A stretch of 64,000 bases of DNA from Lates calcarifer (GCF_001640805.2 NC_066838.1:1427530-1491529); one strand, 5' to 3'. Shown: positions 35,006 to 47,245, counted from the first letter of the stretch. The notes: generated by a model not told the origin, from the letters alone. Program-made: numbers and translations.

Positions 35006-36239
35006 TGTTCCTTTCAGAAAAAAACATGGAGATCAGCTTGTGGTGAGAGGAATTCTGTATGACACTCTGTTTACCTTTGCCTTACTTATAAGAATACTTA
35101 ACACCTTATGGAACAGGAATTGAGACTTTGGCTTAAGAAATGACCTATGGGAGAGGCCTTGATGAAGAGAGGCCTGAGGAAAGCAGGAAATAGTAGGAGT
35201 CTGGCTTGATCAGGTGTGAGGCCTCGGGAATCCCTGCAGCAGAACCCTGGGCTTTCTGCTGGCAGCAATTGTTTGTCTGAGTGAAATGCGATTCTCTTTA
35301 TTTCAGAATATTTCTGTTTGTAGTAAATGGATTTAGTTACTTCTGCTTAAATCAGAATAGCAGAATCAGAATAATAGTCACATATTTGGGTCCTATGTAT
35401 TTAATTTACAATGTTACCTATATTCTGCTTAAAAACAGCATCAGTTGCCAGCCATCCTAATCAACAATAAATCACAACTGAAGCAACTCTCAAGGTGTCT
35501 CATTGTGCCTGGCCACACAACTCACACTTCATACAGTCCATGACAAACTATTTTACAGCATGAGTCAATATTTTTTGGAAGAATGGTTTTCCAGCCGTCC
35601 AGCAGAAGGACTTGTAGCTGCTCTGTAGGCTCATGGTGACCAAACACCTCACTGAGACACTTCATGTTGGTTTTTCCATTCAGTTGTCACCAGTCTGTGT
35701 GTGTATACACACACACTAAGTTAGCAAGCCACAGGCCACTATCATGTCATGTCCTTAATGGATTCAGCAGCAACTGTTCTGAGCCTGAATCACCTGAAAT
35801 AATATTAGTTAATATTATTATATTTTGTAATAATGTTTGCTCACAAAATAAAACTGAGCAAGATGTAGAGTTCTATGCCACAACTAATCACTGATTCATT
35901 CTAATGTAAGATTTCTGGTTTTAGGGCTGCATGTTGTTTAAAATGGGCTTCAGTGCTTTTACTAAAAAAACATTATCTGATAACACGCTCTGAATCAAGA
36001 TGGTGACAGTGAAAGCTCGAGCAGACTTGCAGAAATGGAAAGAAACTAAGTGCATTCATAAAAGTAGCGCATTTAAATACAATTCTGAGGTGTCTGTACT
36101 TGATTATTCCCATTTTACGCTAGTTATTTTGTAGATAAGCACTGTCCACATTGAACATGTCATCACTGGTTTAAGTGATAATGAACACTGAGTTTTCACA
36201 GGAATGCTCACCCAGCGTATGGCACTGTTGACTGCACAG

Positions 36240-36890
36240 TGACAAGTTGAGTAGCTTCCACCGCCGCGTTCAATGTAATTTTTAAACGTAGAGTTCTAAC
36301 ACTGAGGCAGGCCAATCACTACTTTTACACAAGCACCCACGCAAGCATGGGTGAGGGAAGTTTGTTGTTTTGATGAAGTAACACGGTGAAGGCTAAACGC
36401 ACAAACCGGAATACTGTCTCATTTGTGAGAGCTTGACGAATCGTTCGCCATCAAAAATCAATATTCAAGTTAGCAAGCTCGCCATATTTTGTTTTTTATA
36501 CAAATAATCCGACCAAACGTTAGTGACTTCTTGTTCCCTGGTCTTGTTAAAAAAAAAAAAAAAAAAAAAAAGCTTGTAAAACGAGTCTTCTGCTGTTAGT
36601 CACGATGCACCGTGTAGCGGAGCAGTGGCTTCTTCTGTTTGTCACGTTACTGTCCGTGTCAGCTGCAGAGAGAAGACATCAGTCTAAACCTGCACGCAAA
36701 CATGTCCTTACCTTCAGGTCCAAGTGAAGCTCGGACAGCAGAGAACGCTGTGTGCAGTGTGTCCGCTGTCTGTGGTGACCAGTTGTCATATGACCAGCGA
36801 GCTCCGGCTCTGGGAGAGGAAGTGGAAGGCGGATCTCAGCACAGAGTGCTTCTGCTGAAGTCAACGCTGTGGAGCTAAACTGTCAAAAGA
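36240..36890 (-). promoter_or_regulatory. renbp promoter and likely non-coding first exon
   Basis: A minus-strand donor (CTGAAG then GTAAGG, exon boundary at 36712) lies downstream of a GC-richer stretch at about 36712-36870. It could splice to the acceptor just before the coding exon at 35005, where GAACAATG follows TTTTTTCTGAAAG. The exon limits and start site are inferred. Confidence 0.45.
36549..36571. repeat. Poly-A tract
   Basis: A run of 23 consecutive A close to the renbp promoter. Confidence 0.95.
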
Positions 36891-38480
36891 CTAGGATGTG
36901 CATAAGTAGCATAAAATGTAGAATAATACAATGTAGAGTAGAGGTCAGGAAGGTTAGTATCAGGTTAGAGGTGTGCAATAATGGTGGAAATGAGAGAGAA
37001 ACCAAGCGCAGGTGGAGGTGGGCACATTTAAAAAAACAAGGGCCATTTAAAGCCATGTCTCTAGTTTAAGTTAAATTGTTTAGTGTAAGAAAAGCCAAAT
37101 ACACAATCTTACTGGTTCTGATTTGAGAATTTATTAATACATAACCAAATAGCCATAAACAAATCATGTATTTTAATTTAAACTGGTGAAAAGGAGAAGC
37201 TGTAACAGACAGGTTGGTTTCTCATTTCTACAGCTATCAGCAATGTCCTGCACACAGGTCATCATTTTACTGAAGTCTGAGTTTAAAGTATCCTTTGAAG
37301 TGTCTTCAGTCACAGTGTAATCAGTAGCTGCACAGTTGTGATTGATGTGGAAGGTTCTGCTTGGGGATGTTTTAGTTTTAGAAACACACTGTCCCGGGTC
37401 TTCTGGAGACCATCAGGTGTCACTTAGTACAAAAGAGGCATTGAACAGATCATTGCTATATGAAGAGCTCCACTGACACACTACTAATGAAATCTGGACT
37501 TTACCTTCAGAAAATGCAAAGATATTGCACAATATCTCTATTTACATAGGCCTTTTTCAAACCATATTACAAGAAGCTTTACATAAGATAAAAAGGAGAA
37601 ATATTCAAACCATCAATAAAATCAAGTGAAGCTTGAGCAGCCAAACAGACTATCTCAGGAGCTGTTAAATTGTTTTTTTAAAAAATGAATATTGGACCTC
37701 CATTCACCAGGTGTCCTCAAACACAACTCCAGATGAATGTTAATGCTGCTCTGAGTCAGCTGGATATGCAAAGAAGCAGCTGTTTGTGAACACATAAGAG
37801 TTTTACAAGTTCTTCTGCTGCTCACAGGTGGCCAATCAGTGAAAATCAGTAAATGCACATGTAATCATGTATCCTAAGAGGCCAAAAATGCTCAGACCAA
37901 CAGCAACCTCAAAGACAACTTGGAGAATTCACTTTTTTAACAGCATGGTGCTAACCTCATCTGTTAACCTTTTAATGATCCCATCATTACTTACAGTATA
38001 TTCCATTTCCAATTTAGTCCCCCATTCTAGTGTTATTTATGGCTCTACATTTGTAATCCTTTCATGGCTCCCCCTCCCATCCCATTCCAATATTGGGATT
38101 ACTATTACAGTTCTGGCAGTTGTAGTCGTGGAGGTGTTAGTATTGCTGTGATGTTGTGATATTGACTCAACAGAGGAAAATCCTTTCTTACACCTTATCC
38201 CCTGAGGTGTTGCAATGAATTTCATGAAGACATCTCTTAAGAGACACACTGAAGAGTTGAGACATGTTCAGTTAACAAACAACCCCAAGTGATACTACAC
38301 GGTAAGCCACTTTCCTTTCTAATATTTTACCTCTTCATTTTAGCATTATTATATTATTTATTTAGATATTATAGAATCAGTCAGCCAGTGACTCTGTGTC
38401 AAGTAGTGTCAGTTTGTTTACCTGTGGTGATGTAGCAGTTTTCTTTCTTTTACCTCAGATCACTGAAGATTATTGTCCGA
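36890..38480. other. Intergenic, no gene recognised
   Basis: AT-rich sequence between the divergently oriented renbp and TMEM272-like genes. No open frame or repeat family can be supported. It should include the promoter of the TMEM272-like gene. Confidence 0.5.
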
Positions 38481-41400
38481 ATGGCAGGTAACTCTGTGAC
38501 AAATTTTTTATGTAGCTTGTTCAGTGCCGGTGGTTTTATTGCAGGTAAGTAAATAAAAGAAAAAAGTAAAGAATGAGAACAACTTGACTGCTAAATGGTG
38601 AATCTGAATCTTCTCTACCTTCTCCTTTAGGATGCAGCGTTCTCATTCTAACAGCTTTCCCAATTGCTGAGATCACTATAGGTAAGTGAACATATTACAT
38701 TTTTAAGAAAAAAAAAGAAAAAGCACAAACAGCATCTCATAATCAAAGGACACAGTGTGGTAGAATAAATTCAGCTTAACTCTTTGTACACATCTTATAA
38801 AGTGAACTTAATGTGAGCTATGATAGAAAATTTAAATGAAATTAAATGACAATTAAAATTTCCACCATTTGATTAGTATGTACATCTGTGGAAGTTTATA
38901 TTGGTACCTAATCATGCCCCCTCTTGGTTAGAAATTGCCCATGATGACCCAAATTCACCCAAAGGCATCACTGTTGATTTTTTTCAAGTTTAAATTTTTG
39001 TTTTCTTGGTCTGGCAGACAGAAGTAGTGGATTTTTTCTAGGGATCAAAGACAGTACAGTAATTACTGTTGCAATTAACACCATAGAAGACAGAATCAGT
39101 TGATTATTATTACTGATTATTGTAATTGTAGCAATTATTATTATTCTTGTGACACTAAAATTGCATTTTTGAGGGCATAAACATGCTCAAAAACTCATGA
39201 AACTCTGCACACACATCAGACCTGGCGAAAACTGGCATCTGACAGGGGCCTTCTTCATTGATGCTGTAAAATGGCTCCATAGCGCTCCCTGGAAATTTTC
39301 AAAACCCCCTTGCCATTGGGCTTAGTTTGTCCGAGGTGAACAATATTCTGAGGCATGATGTAACCTGCCGAGATGCACAAAAAAGTCTCTTGACATCATG
39401 GCCTCAAACCTACAGGACGCCTTAATTTTAATTTGAAAATGTTGCTCATTTTTGGCCATTTTTGGGCATTTGTGGACACTGTATTTGATCGAACTCCTGC
39501 TATAGATTTTATCATATTGACCTCAAACCTGGTCAGGATACTCTTAAGACCTTTGTGATTAAAAGTTATTAAAAGATTTTGTTGATGTTGAAGGCCGTGG
39601 CAGCACCTCAAATTTCCATGCCTTGCCATGAAACAGGAAGTTGCGTTTAAGTTGCTGTAACTCAGCCATACTTTGTTCAGTCAGCCCCAAATTTCAGAGT
39701 TTTGGTAAGAGTCCCAGCATTAACACACCCACCTGTCAATATTCACAACAAGTTATAGCGCCACCTACTGGCAACAGGAAATTACATGTTTTAGACTTTG
39801 ACGTCCTGTTTCTAGCAGGTTAACGTGATCCACTTCAGACTTGGTCAGGGAAGCCTTAAGTCCTTCATGATGCCTTATTGTGTAAATTTTGATGTTCCGT
39901 CATGTCTGTGGCGCCTTGGCAAATTTCGGTGTTTCTCCATTAACCAGGAAGTTGATGTAAGTCATGCATACATCGTCTGATCTGCCCAATCTTGACGTGT
40001 ATGATAAGATTCCTGCCCTGAAAACATCTATATGGGTCTTGCTCATGGGCGTGGCAAAATGGCTCAAGAGTGCCCCCCAGTAATTTTCAAACCCCCCTTG
40101 CCATTGGGCTTAGTTAACTCATGCATACAGTATCTGATCTGCCCTGAATTTCACAGGTTTGACAACAGACCTGTCCAGAACACATCTACATTCCAGTATG
40201 GTAAATGGACTTCTATTTATATAGCGCTTTTCTTGTCACATCGACCACTCAAAGCGCTTTACACTACGCGTCACATTTATGAAATTATGTGTTTCATCCA
40301 AGTGGGTTGATCTGATTCACCTCAAATATGGTCAGACAAGCACTAAGATCTTAATGGTGACTGTGAGTCTTTGAGTAATGCACTGTCCAATCTGCCTCAA
40401 ACTTAAAATATCTGCTAAGTTCACAGAACCATTTCACATTTGGTCAGAAAGCAAAGCAGGTAATTGTCCAGTCTGAGGACAGAGGACAAAGGCTTAAGCC
40501 CCTCTTAGGGTCTATCTGTGCAGGTGGTTGCTTTTGTCCAGGATGGAAATGATGGAAACTGATGGGCGCAGTAAGGGACTTCAGACTCATTCGTTGTTGA
40601 GTCTGATGGTGAGGCACTTGCAGAGCTGCGTCATACGACCTGCAGGGACCCCACGGTTGCAGGTTTCCGGCAGGTGCGGGGTGCGAGGACCCGTTCAGCG
40701 CTGCTTGCAGCTTTAATTCAATTTTGATTTCATGTGAAAGTATTCATTAAATGACAGTGTGACTGTGTATTAGGCAAAAACCAGCAGTGGAATGGTGTCC
40801 TCTGATTGTTGTATTGCAGCCAGTCTGTTATATCTGGCAACCCAGTGGTATGAGAGAGAGAAGCTTAGCACATCATGGGAGATCTCCCAGCAGTCTAGGT
40901 CTATAGCAGCATAACTAAGGGATGGTTCAAGCCTGAGCCAACCCTAACTATAAGCTTTATCAAAGAGGAAAGTTTTAAGCCGACTCTTAAAGGTACAGAG
41001 GGAGTCTGCCTCCTGGACCCAAACTGGGAGGAGGTTCCACAGTAGAGGAGCCTGATAACTGAAGGCTCTGCCTCCCATTCTACTCCTGGAAACTCTGGGA
41101 ACTACCAGTAAACCAGCATTCTGGGAGCACAGAGTTCTAGTAGGATTGTAGGGGACTATGAGATCTTTAAGGTAAGATGGAGCCTGACCATTAAAGGCTT
41201 TGTATGTGAGGAGGAGGGTTTTAAATTCTATTCTGGATTTGACTGGGAGCCAATGTAGAGAGGCTAACACAGGAGAAATATGGTCTCTTTTCCTAGTTCC
41301 TGTCAGTAATCGTACTGCAGCATTTTGAATCAGCTGCAGAGTCTTTAGAGACTTGTTGGGGCAGCCTGACAATAATGAATTACAGTAGTCCAGCCTAGAA

Positions 41401-42290
41401 GTAACAAATGCATGGACTAGTTTTTCTGCATCTTTTTGAGACAGAAAATGTCTGATTTTGGTGATATTACGCAGGTGAAAGAAGGCAGTCCTAGAAGTTA
41501 TGCTCAATGCAATGCAATTTTAATGGAATAAATGGCTAAACTCCACTTAAACATTTGTAATAACATTTCCAAATGTCACTGGGCTCTTTGTAAACAGGTG
41601 CAGTGTACATGTATGAGTGTCCAGTAGCACCAGCTATCCCAGTATATGTGATGGTGTGTGGGATATTGGCCCTGGTGCTGATGGGCCTGTTTGCTTTGCC
41701 AAAGCTCATTTGTCCAGCAAAACAGGACAGCATAGCCTGGACTGTGTGTATCCTTAGCCTGGTCCTGTTTGTCTTCATCTGGTTCATCTATGGTAAGTAA
41801 CACTTGAGAACCTCTAAACTGTGTTGACTGTAAGCCATTCATTCATTCATTTAGTCTTTCTCTGTCCTTAGGTAGTTACCAAATTTATTCTGTATATCCA
41901 CCGAACTACAACAAGAACATTACCGACCCAAACCGAGTCAACAACAGTTTCTATACCCCTGACAACAAACTCGGCCTCACCTTGGAGAACCAGAACCATA
42001 GCCTTCCAAACCTTAACCAAACTCAAGTAATCAGTAATAACCAGACTTTAAGGATGCTGATTCAAACTTTGGCCCTAAGCAACACCCACAGTAAGACAAA
42101 CAGAGAGCACCTGAACGCTCCGCAAGGACATGTCATGGCTGTAGTGCCTTACTGTGACAGAACTTTGTATTTGCTTGCTTTCTGGACCACCACATTAGTT
42201 TATGCGCTTGCAGGAAATGCCCTGGTGATCACCATCTGTGTATGTTGTTTCATGAAAGTTTTAGTTAAGCTTGTAGAGTATGTCTTCTGA
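38481..42290 (+). CDS. TMEM272-like four-helix membrane protein
   Basis: Four coding exons, 38481-38544, 38631-38681, 41598-41792 and 41872-42290, with every junction interrupting a Gly codon in phase 1, give 242 aa. Helix 1 spans the exon 1/2 join ([20 protein letters not shown]). Helix 2 is [19 protein letters not shown]. Helix 3 is [19 protein letters not shown]. Helix 4 is [20 protein letters not shown]. The [20 protein letters not shown] stretch, with a CP motif before helix 2, is typical of the TMEM272-like family, which is expanded in fish and has no known function. The loop of about 105 residues between helices 3 and 4 carries several N-glycosylation sequons (NIT, NNS, NHS, NQT), suggesting an extracellular or lumenal loop. 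It is longer than usual for the family. Intron 2 is 2.9 kb and mostly repeats. Confidence 0.75.
39170..40725. repeat. Dispersed repeat of unknown class in TMEM272-like intron 2
   Basis: Holds two related segments, each with CCCCTTGCCATTGGGCTTAG (near 39308 and 40096) next to AATGGCTC and AATTTTCAAA motifs. It ends with CTGCTTGCAGCTTTAATT, a recognisable end of an abundant fish repeat. No coding frame is present. A SINE fragment is inserted near 40.2 kb. Confidence 0.6.
40202..40275 (-). repeat. SINE 3' end fragment
   Basis: TAAATGGACTTCTATTTATA, then TAGCGCTTTT and CGACCACTCAAAGCGCTTTA, is the reverse orientation of the 3' end of the tRNA-derived SINE at 18.2 and 47 kb. Confidence 0.75.
40845..41515 (-). 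mobile_element. CR1/L2-type LINE 3' end (5'-truncated)
   Basis: A 187-codon minus-strand frame (40944-41507) encodes the end of a LINE polyprotein: [59 protein letters not shown] and [20 protein letters not shown]. The tail beyond the stop matches the copy at 3.35-4.06 kb. The frame is still open, so it is younger than the 3-kb copy, but it lacks endonuclease and the catalytic reverse-transcriptase core. Confidence 0.9.
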
Positions 42291-42950
42291 ACTGAGCTAG
42301 ATATGATTTCATTTCAGAGACTTTTAAACATCACATTAGGCTTTGCAGCAACAAATTTTACAGTAGTTTGTAAAGTGTGTATATGTGAGAAAAAAACATT
42401 TTTTGCTCTTATATTAGACAGTCAGTGTTATCTGACATGATGAATATGATGCTGCATGTTCATTATTTAAACTAAATTATACTAAATTGGACTTCATTAA
42501 AATTGAAAATGTTACACCATTTACATATCATGACATAATGGTTTTATTTTTAGTGGCTGCATTTACTCTATATAGCATTTTTTATCAAAAGCTTTGATAC
42601 TCATGGTCTCATGCAAGGCTGGTCAAACCATCAGGACACTTCTAGATATGGACAGAAGTAGTCTGTGATTAGTGGACTCAGTGGCTGCTGAGCTGAGTTG
42701 GTCAAAGTGTCTAATCTCTATCTAAGGTGAAAACTGTCCATCATAATATCTCATGTTAATAATAATGTAATATCTAATGTAATAATAATAATAGAAGCAA
42801 GTAATAATAATAATGTCATATCTAACAATAGCTTTAATTTCTATTGTCTGTTGTAAATTTGTAACTGTGTATCTGAAGATTGTAATTGCTATTCTTATGC
42901 TGGATCTTCTTCTGTCTTTTTTATTTTGTCTGTTTATTGTTTGTATTTGC
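42291..42950. other. 3' flank of TMEM272-like gene
   Basis: AT-rich sequence after the stop codon, probably including the 3' untranslated region. No gene is recognised. Confidence 0.45.
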
Positions 42951-42959
42951 TGTGAAATT

Positions 42960-43050
42960 TATATGGAATGGTGTGCCTTCTTGACCAGGTGTCCCTTGCA
43001 AAAGATATTGTATTCACAAGGGACTTCCTGGTTAAATAAAGGTTAAAAGA
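42960..43050 (+). repeat. LINE-type repeat 3' tail
   Basis: TTGACCAGGTGTCCCTTGCA and ACAAGGGACTTCCTGGTTAA, then ATAAAGGTTAAA, form the well-known 3' end of an abundant fish retroposon. The body is not recognisable. Confidence 0.6.
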
Positions 43051-44880
43051 AATTATATTCATTATTCATTTTGTTTTTGATATTTTTATTTACTTTTGCC
43101 TTCCTCCTGTTTTCCTCTGTTTTTAAAAAGAATGTTCATGTCTTGTACCTGTTTTCTTTGCCTTATTTGTTGTTCTATTTCTTGCCATGTAATATGTGAG
43201 GGGAAAAAAGAAAAAAATGCCACTCACCAAATAAAAAAGTTAATTAAAATACAATGCCAATGTGCTCTTGCTCAAGACAAGAAACTCCCAGTCCAGCAGA
43301 GTTAATGCCATGGTGACTCACTGAGTTTAAAAGACGTTTTGCACCATCTAGTGGAAACAAAAAACCAAAACAAAACCCAAAAAAAAAAAAAGGAAAAAGA
43401 GGTAGGAAAAGGAAAAAAAAGAAAAGCTTAAGAAAAGCAACCCCGCATTTATGTTTTAGAAAAATCTTAAATGAGTTAAAGGAGAAAGGATAAATTAGGA
43501 TAATTTTAAAAATACTGCACTGATAAAGGGCAGATGGGGTTAATGTGAACACAAGACTTTCATGGACATGTATTTTCATTACATATAAATATATGATGAT
43601 CAGAAAAACAATACAAGATCTCTTAACACCCACAATCGTAATACAACATGACAACATTGCATTATGGATTCAGCGTAAATACAATAAATCACTATCAATC
43701 ACAATCTTATATATCTATCTTGTTGAGTAATGGGTCTAATGTCTATGTCTATGTATTATGTGGTGGTCACACCACAGAGTGACATTCACTCATTCCACGT
43801 GAAAACGGCAGGAGCCTGAAGCTTGGTTACATGCTTATGATTACCCACAGGGATAGTGGTAAACTGCTGTAGGTGAGTTAGCTAGCTAACCATTAGCTCA
43901 GTAAAAAAGGCTCCCAGAGTTTCTCTCTGTGTTTTTAGCATGCCTAGGAAGGGCTTGACATGCAATGTCTATGCACTAAATAATATTTTCTGTACAAGCC
44001 ACAGTGTCCAGACAGTTATATTTAATCTTAATCATATCAAGAGTTCTGCCAAATATTATATGATTTTTCACCATAATAGACACTCAGTAGTTTACTATAT
44101 AGTAAGCGGACATTCATCGATTTCGGCACTTTTGAATCATAATCATTTTGCATAATCACTGACATGTGCATGACTATAATTTTTGTTTATACACTCATTC
44201 ATTCATTCACACATTATGAGTCAATTATGAGTCAAAAGTACTTTTTTAATTGCATTTTTGAGGGCACATGACATCATAGATAAGACATTTCACACAAATG
44301 AACGCTCAAATACTACTAATAATAAAAGACACAGCCAATGTGTGAATAAAGCTGTGTTTAGTCTGATGTGATGCAGCTCTGACATGTCACATCTAGAGGC
44401 CTGCTATTGGCTGACTGACTGATCAAGGGAGGGCATTGTGAGTAGACATCATTGTAGGCCTCATTTTACAACAGTTAGGAGCCACTGTAGTTGTGACTTA
44501 AGAATCACACTTAACAAGTACCCCACTGATTTAGCTGTGCCATCATATAACATTGACAGTCACATGGAGACTTATGGACAGTTTAAAAGGTTCTAAAGAT
44601 CAGAATTTGATGTGTGAAATTGGCAGAGTTCCCCTTTAGACTTCATTAACACTTGGCCCCTTTACACAAAGATTATAGCTCCAACTTCTTCTAAGAATTT
44701 ATTGAATTGAATTGATCATTTATTGGAGGCTTAATACATACTGGCCCAAATATTGATGAGAGTTGGGACACTGGATGTTACTGTTGACAGAATGAAACCC
44801 CAGTCTGTAAAGAGAAGACCCACATATTTCAGTTGGCTTTCTAGCAAGTAATGATGGTAGCCCAGGAAATTGTATTTAAG
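43051..44880. other. No gene recognised
   Basis: AT-rich with several A-rich tracts (a notable one near 43378-43430). No supported coding region. Confidence 0.5.
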
Positions 44881-44981
44881 TGTCAATTAATTTTATTTAC
44901 AGAATCTAATGAGGATGAAACTTTTTTAAATAATGTAGTGAAGTGCATCCCCTGAACGTACCCCAGAGAAAACCACTCCTC

Positions 44982-45019
44982 CCTTTTATACCCCACCCTA
45001 GCAGGTGGGGTATAAAAGG
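44982..45019. promoter_or_regulatory. Perfect palindrome with two opposed TATA boxes
   Basis: A 16-base arm CCTTTTATACCCCACC (44982-44997), a 6-base spacer (CTAGCA) and the exact complement GGTGGGGTATAAAAGG (45004-45019). Each arm carries a consensus TATA box (TATAAAAGG), one per strand. It lies in the region that should be the 5' long terminal repeat or leader of the downstream gypsy element. Promoter function is inference. Confidence 0.6.
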
Positions 45020-45510
45020 CCCTCACCTGTCTGTAGTCAGTCTCTTGCTGGTCCTTGATGATGGTTGCCCCTACATGAGGTGGTGAGTAGGGCTCCCAGT
45101 TTCTTTCTTTTGTTAAGTTTAAAAATCTGGCAGCTAGGCACTGTGGTGAAGGCCCCACAGCTTTTGCATGCAAGTAGGGGCACTGTGACACATTATTGAT
45201 GCGTGTTTCCTGTGATTTTGCTGTGCTGCACCCAGGTGAGTGAGACAGGGCACCTGTCATCTAGGCTGCCTCCCCACTGGAAGCCCCAGCTCACTGCTTA
45301 CAGCTTTAGCGTTCAAGTGAGTGTTGTACAGGATTTTTAGCCCCCTGTAATTAATAGTCCGGGCTCGAGTAGTTTTAACTAATGTGCCGACTGTAACTCC
45401 GTTAATAAATGAGTCTTTTTTGCTACTCACCTCACCACTTGCTGCTAATTGTGTTTCCAACAGCTCCAGTGTTGATCTTTTTTTCTTTTAGGTCCAGTCC
45501 TGATTATTTG

Positions 45511-45511
<1 letters not shown>

Positions 45512-45546
<35 letters not shown>
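45512..45546. repeat. Poly-T tract
   Basis: A run of more than 30 T in the leader region of the gypsy element; its length may be unreliable in the assembly. Confidence 0.9.
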
Positions 45547-45550
<4 letters not shown>

Positions 45551-45913
45551 TAAAATAAGTTTGATTTTCACTACTGTCTCTGCCTGTTCAGTCACGAACC
45601 TGTGTCCTTGTAGTTTACAGTGAAATAGTTGAATTTTCATTATATCCTGGGGTGCAAGACCCCAGGTGGCGTGGTTGGTTCCTTAGTTAGTCCCTCGTAT
45701 TCATCCCTCCCTGATATTTTGCAAACCCAAATTCTACTCTGCTCACTCACTCTCTGAAGGCAGAGACTTGTAGTTCATTTTTTTTCTTCTTTTTTTTCTT
45801 TTTTCCACAACCCATTTGATTTGTATTGTCTATTTGTTTGACAGAGCAGCAGCAAGGTGCTCGTTGGCTCCTTGCACTGCCAACTGTATCTTACCTCTTC
45901 TGTTTTGTTTCCT

Positions 45914-46922
45914 CATGGAGGAGGAGATAACCCAGTTAAGAGACTTGGTCGCTCAGCTGCGAGCTGAAAATTTACAGATGCGTCAGGAGCGTGAGGCTAA
46001 CCAGCCTGGGCCAAGTGCAGCATCCACCAGTTTATTGGCTCCTGGGGCCTTCTCAGCTCCTGCCCCATTGACTGAGACTGATTTATCTTCCTAGGGACAG
46101 GAAGTGGCCCCTGTTTAAGGGCAGAACAGGACAAAGTATCAGGAGAGTGGATTGAAGAGGTCCATGCCTGCATATGGGCTCAACACCTGTCTCCAACAGA
46201 CCAAGTGCTCTTCATCTGCGATCACCTGGAGGGAGAAGCAAGAGAAGAAATTAAATATTGTTGTCCAGAGGAAAGAGGGGATCCAAACAAGATTTTGTCT
46301 ATATTAAAGGAACTGTATGGGTGTACAAAATCATGTGTTTTTGCAGGAAGACGACTTCTCCAGGAAGCGGCAAGAAAGTGAAACATTGTAAGTTTTCTCA
46401 TGCAATAATGTGTTTTGATGGAGAGGGTTGTACAAAAATCCCCCCATGGTGCCCTCAATAGGGAGGTGTTATTGAGAGACCAATTTGTGGAACATGTGTC
46501 TGATTGTTTCCTTTGCAGAGAGCTCAAGCAGTTTGTCCAGGGGCCACCCTACCGCCACCCTGATAGATGTCCGCACTGAAGCCATCCGATGGGAACAAGA
46601 GGGGGTGCCTTGTGGTGGAAGGGGCAGAAGTAATTCTGTTCCAAATGCATTTGGCTTCCAGCATACCATATCAGGCAATCCATCAAACCACCACAGGGCA
46701 GGTAACTTGTCTTTCAGTTCCGAGTTAGGTGAACTGAAAGAAATTCTCAGGAACCAGCAAAAGCAACTGAATTATCCTACTAGGAGCCTTACAGCCCTTA
46801 TGGAGGGCCCTAGAACCAAATCAAGGCATGGTAAGAAAGCAGTGATTTGTAGGAGGTGCCAAAAGCCAGGTCACTTTGCTAGGGAGTGTAGGGAGGATAT
46901 GTGGCCATCCAGCCACAGCTAG
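45914..46922 (+). mobile_element. Ty3/gypsy retrotransposon gag region, decayed
   Basis: Gag begins near 45914 with MEEEITQLRDLVAQLRAENL, a short coiled coil typical of fish gypsy gag. The homologous reading then moves between frames, with stops. It ends in a CCHC zinc knuckle (CRRCQKPGHFARECRED) near 46850-46900. The knuckle and the following protease region place it in the Ty3/gypsy order gag-protease-polymerase. It is not functional because the frame is broken several times. No clear pair of long terminal repeats was found. Confidence 0.8.
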
Positions 46923-46969
46923 CCCCCATAGCCATGCAGCCCAATTCTGATAAATACTGCCCCCAGAAC

Positions 46970-47245
46970 CGTAAATGGACTGTACTTATATAGCGCTTTT
47001 CTAGTCTTTTCGACCACTCAAAGCGCTTTACACTACAGATCACATTCACCCCATTCACACACACAGCACATATTCTATATTTAAACACATTCACACACAT
47101 TCACACACCGATGTGAAACATTTTGGGGTTCAGTATCTCGCCCAAGGATACTTCGGCATGCAGACTGGAGGAGCCGGGAATCGAACCACCGACCTTCTGA
47201 TTGGTGGACGACTGCTCTACCTCCTAAGCCACAGCCGCACCTCAC
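46970..47245 (-). repeat. Full tRNA-derived SINE inserted in gypsy element
   Basis: The most complete copy of the SINE family in the window, in reverse orientation. It starts with the 3' end (GTAAATGGACTGTACTTATA, then TAGCGC), continues through CCCAAGGATACTTCGGCATG and reaches the inverted B box GGAATCGAACC (47177-47187) and the tRNA-like head. It separates the gag zinc knuckle from the protease region, so it is younger than the gypsy copy. Confidence 0.85.

Noticed and set aside
35500..35660. Short minus-strand frame starting MSLQSSYKS as an upstream renbp coding exon
   Set aside because: It ends in a stop and does not splice in frame to the exon at 34905-35005, which already has a family-typical N-terminus.
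44883..45460. Two minus-strand frames of 125 and 67 codons
   Set aside because: They overlap the gypsy leader or long terminal repeat region and show no protein homology.
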